Counted from the stretch's first letter, positions 1 to 11,561 are shown. The stretch is 64,000 nt of DNA from Tubulanus polymorphus (GCF_964204645.1 NC_134035.1:13745951-13809950); one strand, 5' to 3'. Notes: generated by a model not told the origin, from the letters alone. Numbers and translations: made by a program.

Positions 1-528
1 TGCCACAGGTAGGAATATCCAGCAGCGAGGTTACTTCACATATTCGCCGTCAATGTTGTGTAAAGGGGCAGCACTTGACGGTAAATGTCTGACACTTCGA
101 GGGCACGGGGCTCAGATGATGATGTGAATTAGGTTCGGGGTCCATTCTCGAAATATCACTTTAAGACCTAACAAAGTCACTCTACGATCCCCAACGGACG
201 AAAATCAGGAGGAGGAGTCTCTACTGCTATTGTCGTGACAGTAACTGAGGAACGAGTAACTGGGTTAATTTATCGATCACTCAAGAGTGCCCCAGGTTCT
301 GCCTGTACGTAAAACAGTACTGCGCGCTCATGGAGAGAGTACAGTGCCGCCGCTGCTGCAAATGCCAAGGTTACCCACCGATAGCAGTGCAGTAATACAC
401 ACAACCTAACCGAACTCGCTCCGCGCAGAGTGTAATTCAGGAGTGATGTGAAATCATCTGATATTTAGTCATCATGAAACACGCCCAGTCATACTGCTCT
501 TATTTCGCAGTGGTACATATACTGATTA
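1..528. other. Upstream flank, no gene recognised
   Basis: I see no convincing coding exon here. Positions about 48-115 resemble 10547-10615 (shared core GGGGCAGCACT followed by GACGGTA), so a short dispersed repeat is likely. A pyrimidine-rich stretch ending TTTCGCAG at 510 could be a 3' splice site for the transcript carrying the ORF at 559. Confidence 0.4.
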
Positions 529-558
529 GTGGTAGATACAGATGAGTGGTATCCGGCG

Positions 559-1149
559 ATGAGTGGTTGGTTAGAATCTGAGTGGACTATTGATAATTGG
601 GCTCAGAAAGCCATCACGTGTATCTCAATAGCCGCACTATTCGGTTTTATACTAGTTTTTACGGTCGTGTCGTTCGTAAAAATATGTCGTAAATACTGTG
701 GGATTTGTTACTGCGGCTTCGATTCAGGTGCAAGAAGGCGACAACAGCTGCGAGTACCTGCGGCTACTGGGGCTGCATCTGTAGCCACATGGAATAAATC
801 CGATGGACCGCAGTTGTACCCGGGTGGTCCAACAGCAACGGTGACCACCGAGTTAGACGGACCGGCCGCAGAGACGGCAGCGACCTGTGGTGAATCGCTG
901 CTCCCGGCTAACGATACATCGACGTCGGCACCATCAGCGACCTTTGAGTCTCACACATCAACGTCGGCAACGACCTGCGAGTCAACTACGGCTACAGCAA
1001 GTGACAGCCTGCTGCCGACAGCAAGTGACAGCCTGCTGCTGCCGACAGCAAGTGACAGCCTGCTGCCGACAGCAAGAGACAGCCTGCTACCGACAGCAGC
1101 TAACCCCGAGGAAACACATGTAGTCTCTAATGCACCATCCGTAGTGTGA
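559..1149 (+). CDS. Putative small single-pass membrane protein with Ser/Thr-rich repeat tail
   Basis: An open frame of 196 codons runs from the ATG at 559 to TGA at 1147-1149. The frame is closed upstream by TGA at 523, so 559 is the first usable ATG. A possible 3' splice site at 510 suggests an upstream non-coding exon. Residues about 18-42 form a hydrophobic segment rich in Ile, Leu, Phe and Val. It is followed by a basic, Cys-rich stretch (KICRKYCGICYCGF) that looks like a juxtamembrane palmitoylation region. The rest is Ala/Thr/Ser-rich and ends in four to five copies of an eight-residue repeat, roughly TASDSLLP. A polyadenylation signal AATAAA lies near 1680. I recognise no family. The repeat tail and lack of homology leave open that this is not translated. 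Confidence 0.4.
   Translation: MSGWLESEWTIDNWAQKAITCISIAALFGFILVFTVVSFVKICRKYCGICYCGFDSGARRRQQLRVPAATGAASVATWNKSDGPQLYPGGPTATVTTELDGPAAETAATCGESLLPANDTSTSAPSATFESHTSTSATTCESTTATASDSLLPTASDSLLLPTASDSLLPTARDSLLPTAANPEETHVVSNAPSVV
1003..1098 (+). repeat. 24-bp minisatellite inside the ORF
   Basis: About four copies of a 24-bp unit containing AGTGACAGCCTGCTGCCG, one with a 3-bp CTG insertion that keeps the frame. The unit length is a multiple of three, so the repeat encodes an eight-residue period. Confidence 0.8.
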
Positions 1150-1838
1150 CGAGTGACTGGAGATAATCGAATGTAGACCGAGATTAAGGGTATAAGGGGA
1201 GGGAGAGGGGAGGGGGAGGGGGAGAGGGGGAGGGGAGGGGGAGAGGGAGAGGAGAGGGGCGGGGGAGGGTTGTCGTTGTGAGCGAAGTTACTGATATTAT
1301 TTATGTGAAGTGATTCTTGATTCAAATACTCAATGAAACAGTTTATATGCAATTTCACAATTCGATTGTGCTTTTCGGGAAGATGAATTCATCTATGGAT
1401 TGGTCACATCTAGAACTGCCCCCGATACAGAGATTTTCTATCAAGAAAAATACTCGAGTCTTTGGGATGAGCTCAAAAATGACCCATCACTCATGTAGAT
1501 CGGAATGTACCCGATCATTATAGATATATATCTAATGTTTCTATCGAGTATGAAATACGATTTGTCGAAATAAGAACTAAGATAGATTTTAGTAAAATAT
1601 AAATTACTTGATCTAAAACGAAACTGTTAATTTATAATTCTAAATGGATTAAAAACGTATATTTCATGTATTCATTTGCAATAAAAACGTATTTTTTATT
1701 ATTCAATATTCATTTATTTGTTTCCACATTATTCCGTCAAATCACATTTTAAAAAAGTTTTCATCACAATTTAAGAACAAACTATTATCATTGATATTAT
1801 TATGTAGCCACAATCGTCTTGGAGCAGTTCCTCATTCG
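1150..1838. other. Overlapping 3' ends of two convergent genes, with purine tract
   Basis: Holds the presumed 3' UTR of the membrane-protein ORF (+) and of H6PD (-). 1195-1270 is almost pure G/A. AATAAA on + near 1680 and TTTATT (AATAAA on -) near 1695 and 1713 place both cleavage sites within a few tens of bases of each other. Confidence 0.5.
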
Positions 1839-4800
1839 TTAATTAGGCAACGCATTTTCATCGATAAACCAAACAAGTTTCGCGTCCGTTTCAGGAGAGA
1901 TTGATAAGATCGGGTAAGCGGGTTTATCACTGGTGCTGGTGGAGGTCAGCTGAATCTTATCGAGTATCGAACGTTTAGATTGGCCGAGGACTAGTACTGA
2001 TATAGCGCGAGATTTAGATATGAATTCAGTCGTCAAACTCATTCTCATCTCACTATCACCACCACCTGCACCAGCACCAGCACCAGTACCACCACCAGTT
2101 CCACCACCAGTACCAGCACCAGCGCCAGTTTCACCACCAGTACCACCACCAGTTCCACCACCAGCACCACCACCAGTTCCAGCACCAGCACCAGCAGTAC
2201 CCATACCAGCACCCGCAGCAGCGATTGACCTCCGTGTATAGATACATAGGTCGTTCATATCTAACGGTGACGGCCGCTGTTGTATCGTATCAGGGAATAT
2301 TGACGCAGTGTGGCCGTCATTACCTAAACCTAGCACCGTATAATCTAACCTACCCCCTACTGACGATAAATGATCGTTTAAATGTTTACTGTAAACCCGA
2401 TTTCCCTGATCAAACGGGTCGCACTTACTCAGTAAATTAACAGGCATAGGATGAACGTTCAAATATGGAATATCTACGAATTTTAACAGATTTTCGTGAA
2501 TGAGATTAAAATTCGAATGTCCATCCGTTAACGGGACGCATCGTTCGTCCACTAACCAGACGTGGGTTCGAACCCACTCGATATCGGTTATTGATAACGC
2601 TCTCAGTAGCGGTATCGGACTAGTTCCGCCGGATAATGCTAAATGAAAAACGCCGCGATTTTCTATCGCCGATCGCGATTCTGTTTTTATATCGCTAGCG
2701 AGACTTCCGATTACATCGAATTTCTCGCCGGTCACCAGGGGGCGTAGTAAAAACTGACACGACGCGTTACCGTGGCAATATTTCGACGGATTATTGTTGA
2801 ATTTCGCAGACGACTCGAAATGAGTCACGTGATCGGTTGATTTGAATATCAACGAATTGTTGCGATAATTAAAGTCTAAAACGCTCGTATCGCTGGCTTT
2901 ATAGATATTCAGGTGTCCGGGTGGGCCCAGAACCGGGTCCCAAACTCTCCACGATTCTAATAACTGTTCCGTCGATACGAACACGCACTTTTCATTCAGT
3001 AGAACAGACTGTAATACAGAATAGTAATCGCCATAGTCTGTTCTATAATCAGGGATTATAGAATTATCGTCATCAGTCGGGTCGAATTTCCAGCCTTCGC
3101 CCGGCGAGATTTTCATCCCGTTTCCAGGGTAAGATATTCTATTCGAACTTAACGAAAATCTAACCGGCTCCGGTGCGAACGAGTCCCGATCGTTCGCGTT
3201 CAGTCTGAAATCTGTATTTTTGAAATATATATTTATGGAGCTGTCTTTACGCGGCAGACTCTTCCCGCTGATTAGTAGGACAGGTACCCCGTCCCATCGG
3301 CGAGATGCTATATTGATTTTAACGGCCGCGAATGTCGGACACTGCGAGTTTTTGACTCCTGTTTCTGCAGCCGTCTGCTCTCCGTATCGCTCGTATTGTC
3401 CCAGTAAAACGCTATCGCCGTTTAACGCCGATATCCGCCTTAAGATATTCAGTTTATTTCGCTGGATTTCCGTCCGATTGTCGACCGATTTCGGCGGTAG
3501 TTCCATAGTTACCAATAGCAACAGTTCGGTCAGGTGATTCTGTAAGGTGTCTCTGATGACGCAGTTCTGTTCGTAAAAACTACATCTGCCTGTAAACAAG
3601 AATATGGAAATGAGTCCGAGACACAGGTTTCAAAATGGTGACTGAAAGAAAAATCCAAATTAAACAGAAGAGAGTCGCCACAATACTATACGAAAAATAA
3701 TATCAAGTGCGAAAATACGTATTGAAAAAGACTCGGAGAATCTCGTCGACACGTCACCAGTCAACCCCTGACAAACTGCCACCTTTTCAGGTTCTTTTCG
3801 GGGAACAAAAACATTGTTATATTATCTCGGAACTTAGTCGAATTCAACCCCGATATAGCGCCATATTCTCACTGACATGCATGGACCCGGGGTGATGTAT
3901 ATCACGGGTTTAACTGTAGTTACCTTTCACGTCTAAAGTTTCGGTCATTTTGATCTCGATTCTGTCCACGTGTTTATTATTCAACATCGCTTCAAATTCA
4001 CTATTCGTCGCTCTGCAAAAAACAGACACATAGAAAAATCATCATTTATTATATGGATCCTGAATAACAAGCATGAAGTCACTGCGAGAGTGTCTAGCAT
4101 TCAATGTATTCAATAATTGAAATCGAAATGCTATTTACAACGTAACTAAGTTAATGATCAAATTAATAAATATTGTTAAAATTGGGTAACTGCGCAAGGG
4201 TTAGGATTAGGATTAGGACAGCTTTCGTATTCGTAGGTGAAATTACCTGAAATTGAGGATATGTTTAGCTACTGGTTTACTGAGATAATGATCCACCCTA
4301 AAAACCTGTTCTTCGTTCAAATACTGCTTAACTTCGGCGGCTAACTGTTGCGCCGAATTGTGGTCGCTTCCGAAGGGTTTCTCCAACACTACTCTTAACC
4401 ACGAGGAGCCACCGTTCTCCAGCTCCGCCCCACCGCCGGGACGACAGTTCTCGGAGATCAGACGAACTGAACTCGAATACGAGGATGGAGGTATCGATAG
4501 ATAGAATAGTAATCTGGAGATGGTCCCTCCTGCTCCGTGGTGCTGGTTGTGACACGAGAATAACCCGGGTTTCATTGCGCATGTCTCCAGGTCGGCTCCT
4601 GATATTCTAGATCTAACATCACTGCAAAACCTCCCATAATCAGAAGACGTCTTCAACTGTTTATATCGGGTGCGTTTTATAAATTCAGATTTCCACCAAT
4701 CGCATTCGTCAGATTTACCCCCCAATTGCTGCTGTTTCTGTTGTCCCGCGCAACTAATTCGAGTTGTTAGTATAGAATTCAATAATTTGGAGCCTTCCTC

Positions 4801-5064
4801 CTCGTTAATGCGGGCGGCTCCGTATACATATAAATTCGACGCTTGGTTCCTGCTGTGAGTGCGGTACACGTCGAATATAGCCTGCCATAGATATTTCTTG
4901 GCCAGATCTCCGGTCGCGCCGACCAGTACGATCACTACCGGTTCCGTTACGGGATCGTCTGATTGGTCGGCGATTGACAAGGGCTCATCTGATTGGTCGG
5001 TGATCACATCGCCGGTACTGATCACCAAAACAACCGTTAAAGATAGAATTTGGAGGAAGTTCAT
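1839..5064 (-). CDS. H6PD: Hexose-6-phosphate dehydrogenase (GDH/6PGL endoplasmic bifunctional protein)
   Basis: Lumenal ER enzyme of the first two oxidative pentose-phosphate steps; it oxidises glucose-6-phosphate with NADP+ and hydrolyses the lactone. Coding exons on the minus strand are 5064-4247, 4012-3924 and 3589-1839. They join in frame to 885 codons plus stop (human about 790). The start at 5064 was chosen because TTTTATTTTACAG ends just upstream at 5074, and the next residues (MNFLQILSLTVVLVISTG) form a signal peptide. The nucleotide-binding GATGDLA is at residues 49-55 and the substrate motif RVDHYLSKPVA at 256-266, split-exon continuation intact. The 6PGL half has SGGTSP (622-627), WLVDERCVP (647-655) and GLGNDGHTAS (723-732). 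About 54 Gly/Ala/Thr-rich residues are inserted near 759-813. No KDEL-type tail is seen. Confidence 0.95.
2050..2222 (-). repeat. Trinucleotide-rich low-complexity insertion in H6PD
   Basis: A degenerate GGT/GCT/ACT-type repeat (CACCAG/CACCAC on the plus strand) keeps the frame open and encodes a Gly/Ala/Thr run between the GNDGHTAS segment and the RMSL segment of the lactonase domain. Confidence 0.9.
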
Positions 5065-5073
5065 CACGGAGCT

Positions 5074-6590
5074 CTGTAAAATAAAAAACACTGACATTTC
5101 TTGTTCAATTTCTATAACTTAAAAGTTAAGACTGTTCAAGCTAATAATCGGGTGGCTACTATAGTGCATCAGCCTCATCAGGTGAATGAAGTCAATGGAA
5201 AAACAAATATTTTTGTCACTTGAAACCTGATCTCAATCCGTTTATCTTCACCAGTTTTATCACGTAATAATTTCTACTTGAAGAGCAGAGAAAATGAACA
5301 GGGTAATTATAAACTAGTTGACCTGTGGTTTCTGTTTAGCCTACTACTTATTTTGTGGTGTTACTATTTTTGTCATGCGCTATCATAAAAATATCAAATT
5401 ATAACGCTACAGATTATCGCTATAGACTCCGCGCTGAAACCAGACCACCGGCAGCACGCCGGGACTGACTTGCCCAATGGCCGTTGGGTTACAACGGCCA
5501 ACAGATGACTTTTCAAAAGGCCCATCTACAGAAATATAATATTTGACAACTCTACATAATCTGTGACCCTTTCAAACGATTAAAAAGCCAAGCGTGAAGT
5601 TAAATTGTCACAGCGGACTCGAAATATGTCGTTAAGAGTGTTCGCGACCTGACCCGGCCCGCTACGCGTATTCTTGTCTAATAAATCTTAAATTGAATTG
5701 AATTTGTTTAGAATATATCGACACTTAAACGCCTTACCTTAACAGCTTAAATACGTAGGTTTAACAACTCCGTCAAACGATTCATGAATATCAAATCAAT
5801 ATTGTCGATGAGATGGAATAACTGACCGGTACTGATTGCGCGGTGAACAGCTGGACTCGAACACTCTTCCTCCAGACTAACAAAATCATTACATCTGCTG
5901 TCGAACAATTTCGTCAAATTTTATTTACGTCATCGGCCAAGTCATCAGTCAAATTAACTCTCAATTTCTCAGTAAAATATCGGATATTTCACTATAATTT
6001 AACACTGGATAGAATGCGCAGACCTCACAGTGGTAAGATGGGTAAGACAGTGAGTCGAAACTTACCGATTAAATCATATACCGTATATCAATTAAATTCA
6101 ATCCACAATTGAATTGAATTCAATTTGACATATGTCAAAATACGCCAAATACACAGGGTCTTGTCACATTAGAAACTAGAATCCATCATCGAAAATAGTA
6201 CCAGCACGGTAAAGGTATCACTTCTTTTGAAAATGTGTGGTACCTAGAATTGTGTGATAAAAGATCTTGTTAATTTGATATTTATTGGACCCCCGGCTGT
6301 CTATTTCCCGTCTATTTTTACACAAAAGCATGTGTCAGTAAGTGTGGTCAAATGTGGGTTCTGGTATTTTTGTGGTGATTGTTAAAGTAGTTAGATTTTA
6401 GGATTTGTTAGAGATATAGATAGATAATAGATATCAGCACACTAAATTTCAAACCCAACCAATTTATTACCGGTACATTTTAGACTCCCATCAAACTAGA
6501 AATATACCAATCTTTTTCTGAACTAGATCAGTGTTTAATTTATCTAGTCAGTTGATTGGATCTAATTTCTACGTTTTTATTCATTTCTAG
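5074..6590. promoter_or_regulatory. Divergent intergenic region between H6PD and BET1
   Basis: H6PD reads left and BET1 reads right from this stretch, so both promoters and 5' UTR exons should lie here. A 3' splice site for the minus gene is at 5074 and one for BET1 is ATTTCTAG at about 6590. I could not place the upstream exons or a TATA box with confidence. The short open frames in the region show no family resemblance. Confidence 0.4.
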
Positions 6591-6704
6591 GAATCTAACT
6601 CAAAATCCAACTCTACAAAACAACACCATCAAAAATACCAGCCACAACAACAACAGCAACAACAATCACAACAGAGATAAAACCTTTAAAATATCACAGT
6701 TGAA

Positions 6705-7958
6705 ATGAGGTCGAATAAACGCTATTATTCAGGTGACGTTAACAATGGATACGGAAGTCAGAATCAACTTATTGAAGATGAAAATCAGCAGATGGAAGAA
6801 TCTTTATCGCATAAAGTCAGAGCGTTGAAATCGGTAAGATTCTAAATATCAAATACCCATGGGGGAGGGGGTGGATCCAGAGGCCAGTTTCGATAAACTT
6901 GTCACATCCCAGAAGGGCATTTATGTCCAGCACTGAGGGGCTAAAATTGTGAGGTGTCAAGTCCAAAAACTTAAGAGCACTTTGATTTCCACAAGGGTAT
7001 TATTAGGGGCACTGCTGGACTGAAATGCATCATATATTTGACAAAATTGAAGAGGGCGCTGAAAAGAAGTTTGATGAACTTGCACAAGTCCCCCTGGATG
7101 TGCTCCTGCGGTTATGGTTTAGAATATCTTAAGTTCTATAGTCAATCTAAAACAACTTCCGACCCAAGTATTAAAATGTACTTGGGGATTTGTGCAGGTG
7201 TGTGGCTTAATCCTACTGAACAGAGATTCTTAACTAAAGAATTGAATCTATTTTCATTGGTTTAATTTTGTTTTATTCACAGTTAACAATAGATATTGGA
7301 CATGAAGTTCGTACTCAGAATAAAATGTTAGGTGAAATGGTAAGTAATTGAAAATTTCATCCTTATCTGTTTCCATAGAACTCAAATCATCTTTGATTTG
7401 AGTTCTATGCTGTTTCTAAGGTTCTCACAAAGCAGGTAATTCTGACTTGTTTCTTGATTGAACCCTGAATGCTGGTGACAAGTGGCACGAAGAACCTCTT
7501 CTATTTTAATCAGGAAATTTGTGGTGAAGGGTTATGAAAATATCAGTGAATTTTGGATTCACTGATCTATAAGAACCTTGAATTCCCTGATCGTGTGTTA
7601 GAACCGACCCTGAGGGGCCGGTTGCATAGTCATGGCTTAGGCTTAAGACCAGTCTAAGACCAACTTAGTTCTATAGCCAATCTAAGAACTTAAGACTGGT
7701 CTTAAGATTTAAGACCACTTTTTGACTTAAGTCACGACTGTGCAACTGGCTCCTGAATCTGAGCGTGAATAATGTTGATGATTTTGTTGTATATTATTGT
7801 AGGATCAGGATTTTGAGAGTACTGGTGGCTTCCTACAGAAAACGATGGGCCGATTGACGGGTATCTCACGCTCCGGTGGAGGTAGAATCATCTGGTACAT
7901 GTTATTGTTTGCGTTATTCGTGTTTTTTGTCTGTTGGATTATCTTGAAATTCCGGTGA
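6705..7958 (+). CDS. BET1: BET1 SNARE (ER-Golgi vesicle fusion)
   Basis: Qc-type SNARE anchored by its C-terminus, acting in ER-to-Golgi and intra-Golgi membrane fusion. Three coding exons, 6705-6833, 7283-7339 and 7803-7958, each end or begin at GT/AG and sum to 113 codons plus stop (human 118). Residues 19-43 read QNQLIEDENQQMEESL and onward, and the middle exon is LTIDIGHEVRTQNKMLGEM. Gln55 fits the zero layer. The last exon gives FLQKTMGRLTGISR, then a single membrane helix from about residue 92 ending LKFR. An acceptor at 6590 just before the 5' UTR indicates at least one upstream non-coding exon. The gene is divergent from H6PD and convergent with the GPCR gene. Confidence 0.96.
7374..7411. 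repeat. Short perfect hairpin in BET1 intron 2
   Basis: CATAGAACTCAAATCA is followed after a 3-base loop by its reverse complement (TTGATTTGAGTTCTATG). It looks like the stub of a foldback element. Confidence 0.75.
7617..7754. mobile_element. MITE-like inverted repeat, family 1 (GGTTGCATAGTC ends)
   Basis: The ends GGCCGGTTGCATAGTC and GACTGTGCAACTGGCTCC are imperfect inverted repeats flanking a body rich in CTTAAGACCAGTCTAAG-type sequence. Related copies lie at about 15195-15350 and 34930-35045. No coding capacity is seen, so this is a non-autonomous element. Confidence 0.7.
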
Positions 7959-8070
7959 ATTATAAGATGGATTAGGCAAGACATTTTATTAGATGGATTA
8001 TACACCAGCATGTACAGTTTATAACTTGGCAGGTTTCGATTGCAAGTATTCTAGGACTGAAGTGATTCTG

Positions 8071-8322
8071 GATTACAAACTCTCTACCGGCCGCTTCTAT
8101 CAGGATTACAGATTACAAACTCTCTACCGGCCGCTTCTATCGGGTTTACAGATTTCAAACTCTCTACCGGGCGCTTGTATTAGGTTTACAGATTACAAAC
8201 TCACTATCGGCCGCTTCTATCAGGTTTACAGATTACAAACTCTCTTCCGGCCGCTTCTATCAGGTTTACAGATAACAAACTATCTACCGGCCGCTTCTAT
8301 CAGGATTACAGATTTATGCTAG
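8071..8322 (+). repeat. 40-bp minisatellite in the BET1 3' UTR
   Basis: Six copies with an exact 40-base period start at 8071, 8111, 8151, 8191, 8231 and 8271. Each contains CCGGCCGCTTCTAT or a one-base variant. It lies between the BET1 stop and its poly(A) signal, so it should be present in mature mRNA. Confidence 0.9.
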
Positions 8323-8509
8323 ATTGTCCAGAATCAGTTCACGTCAGAGAAGAATTCGGGAATCAGCAGCGACCACTCGAAACTTGCCTATAATTCTATC
8401 TGGTTTTTGGTGATGAACTATTAGTTATTATTATTATTCTAAAACGCATGAGGACAATATGAAACATTCAGTGATCCGCAAACAAAAACAAATATCTGTA
8501 AAATATATA

Positions 8510-8537
8510 TTTATTCAATGATAAGATTGTAAATAAA
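8510..8537. terminator. Facing poly(A) signals of BET1 (+) and the GPCR (-)
   Basis: AATAAA on the plus strand at 8532-8537 fits BET1. TTTATT at 8510-8515 is AATAAA on the minus strand and fits the GPCR gene. The two transcripts probably overlap by tens of bases at their 3' ends. Confidence 0.6.
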
Positions 8538-8731
8538 TTATTCCTTTAAAAACGGAATTGTTTTAATGTTGTTTCGAGGACCACCGCGGACAGTCAGAAC
8601 CGCATCTTGGGCACATGGTTGGCGTCACCTGTGTCCTTGAGACCAAACATTATCGCAGCCCCCCTCACCTCCTCACCCCCTCGACGAAGCCACCCTCGAG
8701 TAAGATGTACCAGTAGCTGGATTAGTATACT

Positions 8732-9835
8732 TTACTTCCGGTTGCCAACAGAACCACAGGACAAACACCAAACGAGCGTTTCGGCAAACCCTGAACGAAT
8801 GCATAAGTAGACAAACAGATTCATCATGGCATTTATTGATTGGACAAGTTGTCCCTCGTGGTAAGGTCGGCTTATTTTCGGGCCGCCATTTAATTTACTC
8901 AAAGCCGGTATTATCGTATTGATTGCCATGAACGTGTACTGCGCACAATAAAACACATTTAAAGTCATTATGGTCAGCGTTATTTGAGTTCCCAGTTTAC
9001 CGGAAGTATCTGTTGCCTTAAGTTTGACCGAGCTGTTTTTTGTTTTGAATCTGCGACGATTTCGCCGCGCTGCGCCCATTAGCGCGAACATGTGTACGTT
9101 GAATATGAAGATAGCGATCCCTGGAATGAATCTTGAGATCACTTGTCCAAAGATGAAATCGTAATAGAAGGCGTATTTGTAGTTAGCTAAGAGAAGTCGC
9201 CTTGGCTTCGCGAACGAGCACGGGCCGCTGCCGAAGGCGTGGGCTTTGTCCCAGACTTTTGGTAAATGAAAGATAAAAGTGGCTATCCAGACGATCGAAG
9301 AGATGCGTTTAGAATTAGAAATTGTGCACAGGTTCATCGCCGATAACGGATATCGAATAGCGATATATCGATCTACGTTCAGGGCGTAAAGAATCCACGA
9401 ACTCGTGGCTGAAGTCATCTGACAAACCGCGTCGACGAGAGGATATAGGTGAACCCGATACTGTTTATACCAACGAACGTATCGTAAGAATTTCAACAGG
9501 GTATTACTAGTAAGCGCTTTTAAATCTCTTCCGATAAAAGTTGTCAAGCAGTTAACCGCATCGGCTATGGCTAACATCCGTAGATAGAATACACTGCTTC
9601 CCTGGCGTGTCATAACAGTGAGTACCGAGTAGGCGACGGTGTTAGCGACAACACCGATTAGATATAACACGACTCTCGTGATGAGCATGATGTCCCCACT
9701 TCTGTAGATACCGGTCAGACGATAGCAAATAACATCGCGATCCGGAGTAGCGCTGGTTCGGTTACCAGGCGTCAACTCGGCTTCCATCTCGGGCGCGGGC
9801 GCATCCATCTCCCGGGCCCCATCTGTACTCAACAC
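8732..9835 (-). CDS. Intronless class A (rhodopsin-like) GPCR, peptide-receptor type
   Basis: One 367-codon exon encodes seven hydrophobic segments. Seen markers are VVAN in helix 1 (Asn65), LAIADA in helix 2 (Asp92), the helix-3 end DRY (155-157) followed by IAIRYP, Trp183 in helix 4, an extracellular-loop Cys206 and Pro238 in helix 5. Helix 7 has NAMMNLFVY (335-343) instead of canonical NPxxY, and helix 6 lacks the usual CWxP. That combination is typical of the FMRFamide-receptor-like orphan group enlarged in lophotrochozoans, though the ligand cannot be inferred. Asn25 is in an N-glycosylation sequon. The loop between helices 5 and 6 is basic (RRNRRRFKTK). The C-tail is short. Whether the true start is residue 1 or Met11 is open. 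Confidence 0.88.
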   Translation of the reverse strand: MLSTDGAREMDAPAPEMEAELTPGNRTSATPDRDVICYRLTGIYRSGDIMLITRVVLYLIGVVANTVAYSVLTVMTRQGSSVFYLRMLAIADAVNCLTTFIGRDLKALTSNTLLKFLRYVRWYKQYRVHLYPLVDAVCQMTSATSSWILYALNVDRYIAIRYPLSAMNLCTISNSKRISSIVWIATFIFHLPKVWDKAHAFGSGPCSFAKPRRLLLANYKYAFYYDFIFGQVISRFIPGIAIFIFNVHMFALMGAARRNRRRFKTKNSSVKLKATDTSGKLGTQITLTIMTLNVFYCAQYTFMAINTIIPALSKLNGGPKISRPYHEGQLVQSINAMMNLFVYLCIRSGFAETLVWCLSCGSVGNRK

Positions 9836-11354
9836 AAATGTTTCATGATTATGGTCTCAATTTTCGTGAATCCTATTCGTGAATAGTTTTGGTGGTGAAT
9901 TAGGATCGCGGCACAGTTTGTATACGTTTATTCAACTAAGAGTATATTTATTTGCACAGAATCAGATAATGCGTTGTTCCTGTTTGCGAGCAGGCATTAA
10001 ATGCTGCATTAAATCGTTAAATTTTTTATGGTATTTTCTTCGTTTTAAAGACGTAATTTTGTATTTTCATATATGTACAAATGCAAGAGAATAAACGTAG
10101 AACTAAAGCTTATTGGATAATGGCATTTTGCATCAGTAAGTGAAAAATGCCATCGTCTTTTTTTGTACTGGATACTGACCAAATACATAATTTTGCTTCT
10201 ATAAATCTGACATTGACTAAAACTGTGGGATTTTCTTCTCTTTGTGGAACAATTTTATGAATCAGAACATTAATATTGATGGAATTGGCGAGTGAAACAA
10301 TATACAAACTCAGGATTGTCTCGGAACGGGATGATTATAGAACAGCAAATCAGTCTAAACAGGTGGCGGCTAAACTTGCTTCGCCAGGGGCACATCATCA
10401 CTGCGGAACAAAGTGAACTCCTAAGATAGAATTTCCCAATGATTAATTAATTTGAAATACAATTAAGTAACAATAAAGTATACTTGAATTAGGTCCAGCT
10501 ATGAAAGCCGACCCTGGCAAGCGAGCATTTTGTTAGTTCGCGTTTTCCCCGCTATCGTCATGTATAGGGGCAGCACTAGACGGTACATATTTGACACCGC
10601 TGGCAGCGGGCGAATAAACGAGAAACATTGTTTTAATCGCCAAATCCATCAAGCTAAAAGTTTGAATGAGAGGAAAAGTCGACAGCTATTCAGAAAACCT
10701 TATCAAGATGGCAGCAATTTGAGGTCAATTCTTCCGTGATGCTGGAAAATGCCGGATGGCCCGGTTCCAAATATCGTATACAACCGTCTTGCCCTAGGGC
10801 CTCACGTTGTAACAGCCCTATGAATCAGGCACTGTATGCCGTTCATGGACACTTAATTAGTTGATGGAGAAATTATCAGAGAATAACAACGATCATTGTC
10901 ACATTATATCTTCACACTAATATGTTCACTTCTAACCTTTATAGCTTTTTTCGGTGTAAAATATAAGTCCAGTTTTTCCATTAGGACGATCCTGGAGGCG
11001 GGAGACTAGAGCCTTCCTGGTTGGGGAGATTCCCCTCCCCGAGAGTCCGGGCCAACCTCAGACAAGTCAAAATTCATCGAATAAATAATCAATGCAAACA
11101 AGCGGTTTTTGCTATAGCGTTGACTTATTTATTGATTTTTAAAACGTGTATCCATAGTTTACGAGGGCGACATTTAAAACTGACCTCAAAATCCAGAACG
11201 AATTATTACTATTAATATTTAATATCATTTTAAAATGTGTTATTGAAGAATATATCAGCAGTAACTATAGCAACTAGAAATCAACTACAACACGAAATAG
11301 AGAGATAGTAGAGATAGATAGAGACTGCGGTAATATCTGTACAAACTCATAGTC
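9836..11354. other. Intergenic region, no gene recognised
   Basis: Upstream of the GPCR gene and downstream of troponin I. Open frames here are short and resemble nothing known to me. 10547-10615 resembles 48-115. TTTATT motifs near 11110 could serve as distal poly(A) signals for troponin I. Confidence 0.4.
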
Positions 11355-11561
11355 CACTGCGATAGGAGAGTCGCCTATACCCACTGCGAAATGAGAGTGA
11401 CCCATGCCCACTGCGAAATGAGAGTGACCCATGCCCACTGCGACAGGAGAGTGACCGATGCCCACTGCGACAGGAGAGTGACCGATGCCCACTGCGACAG
11501 GAGAGTGACCGATGCCCACTGCGACAGGAGAGTGACCGATGCCCACTGCGACAGGCGAGTA
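11355..11561. repeat. 27-bp minisatellite
   Basis: Units start at 11355, 11382, 11409, 11436, 11463, 11490, 11517 and 11544 (last partial), an exact 27-base period, each beginning CACTGCGA. The three open frames crossing it in both directions are a by-product of a unit length divisible by three. Confidence 0.92.
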
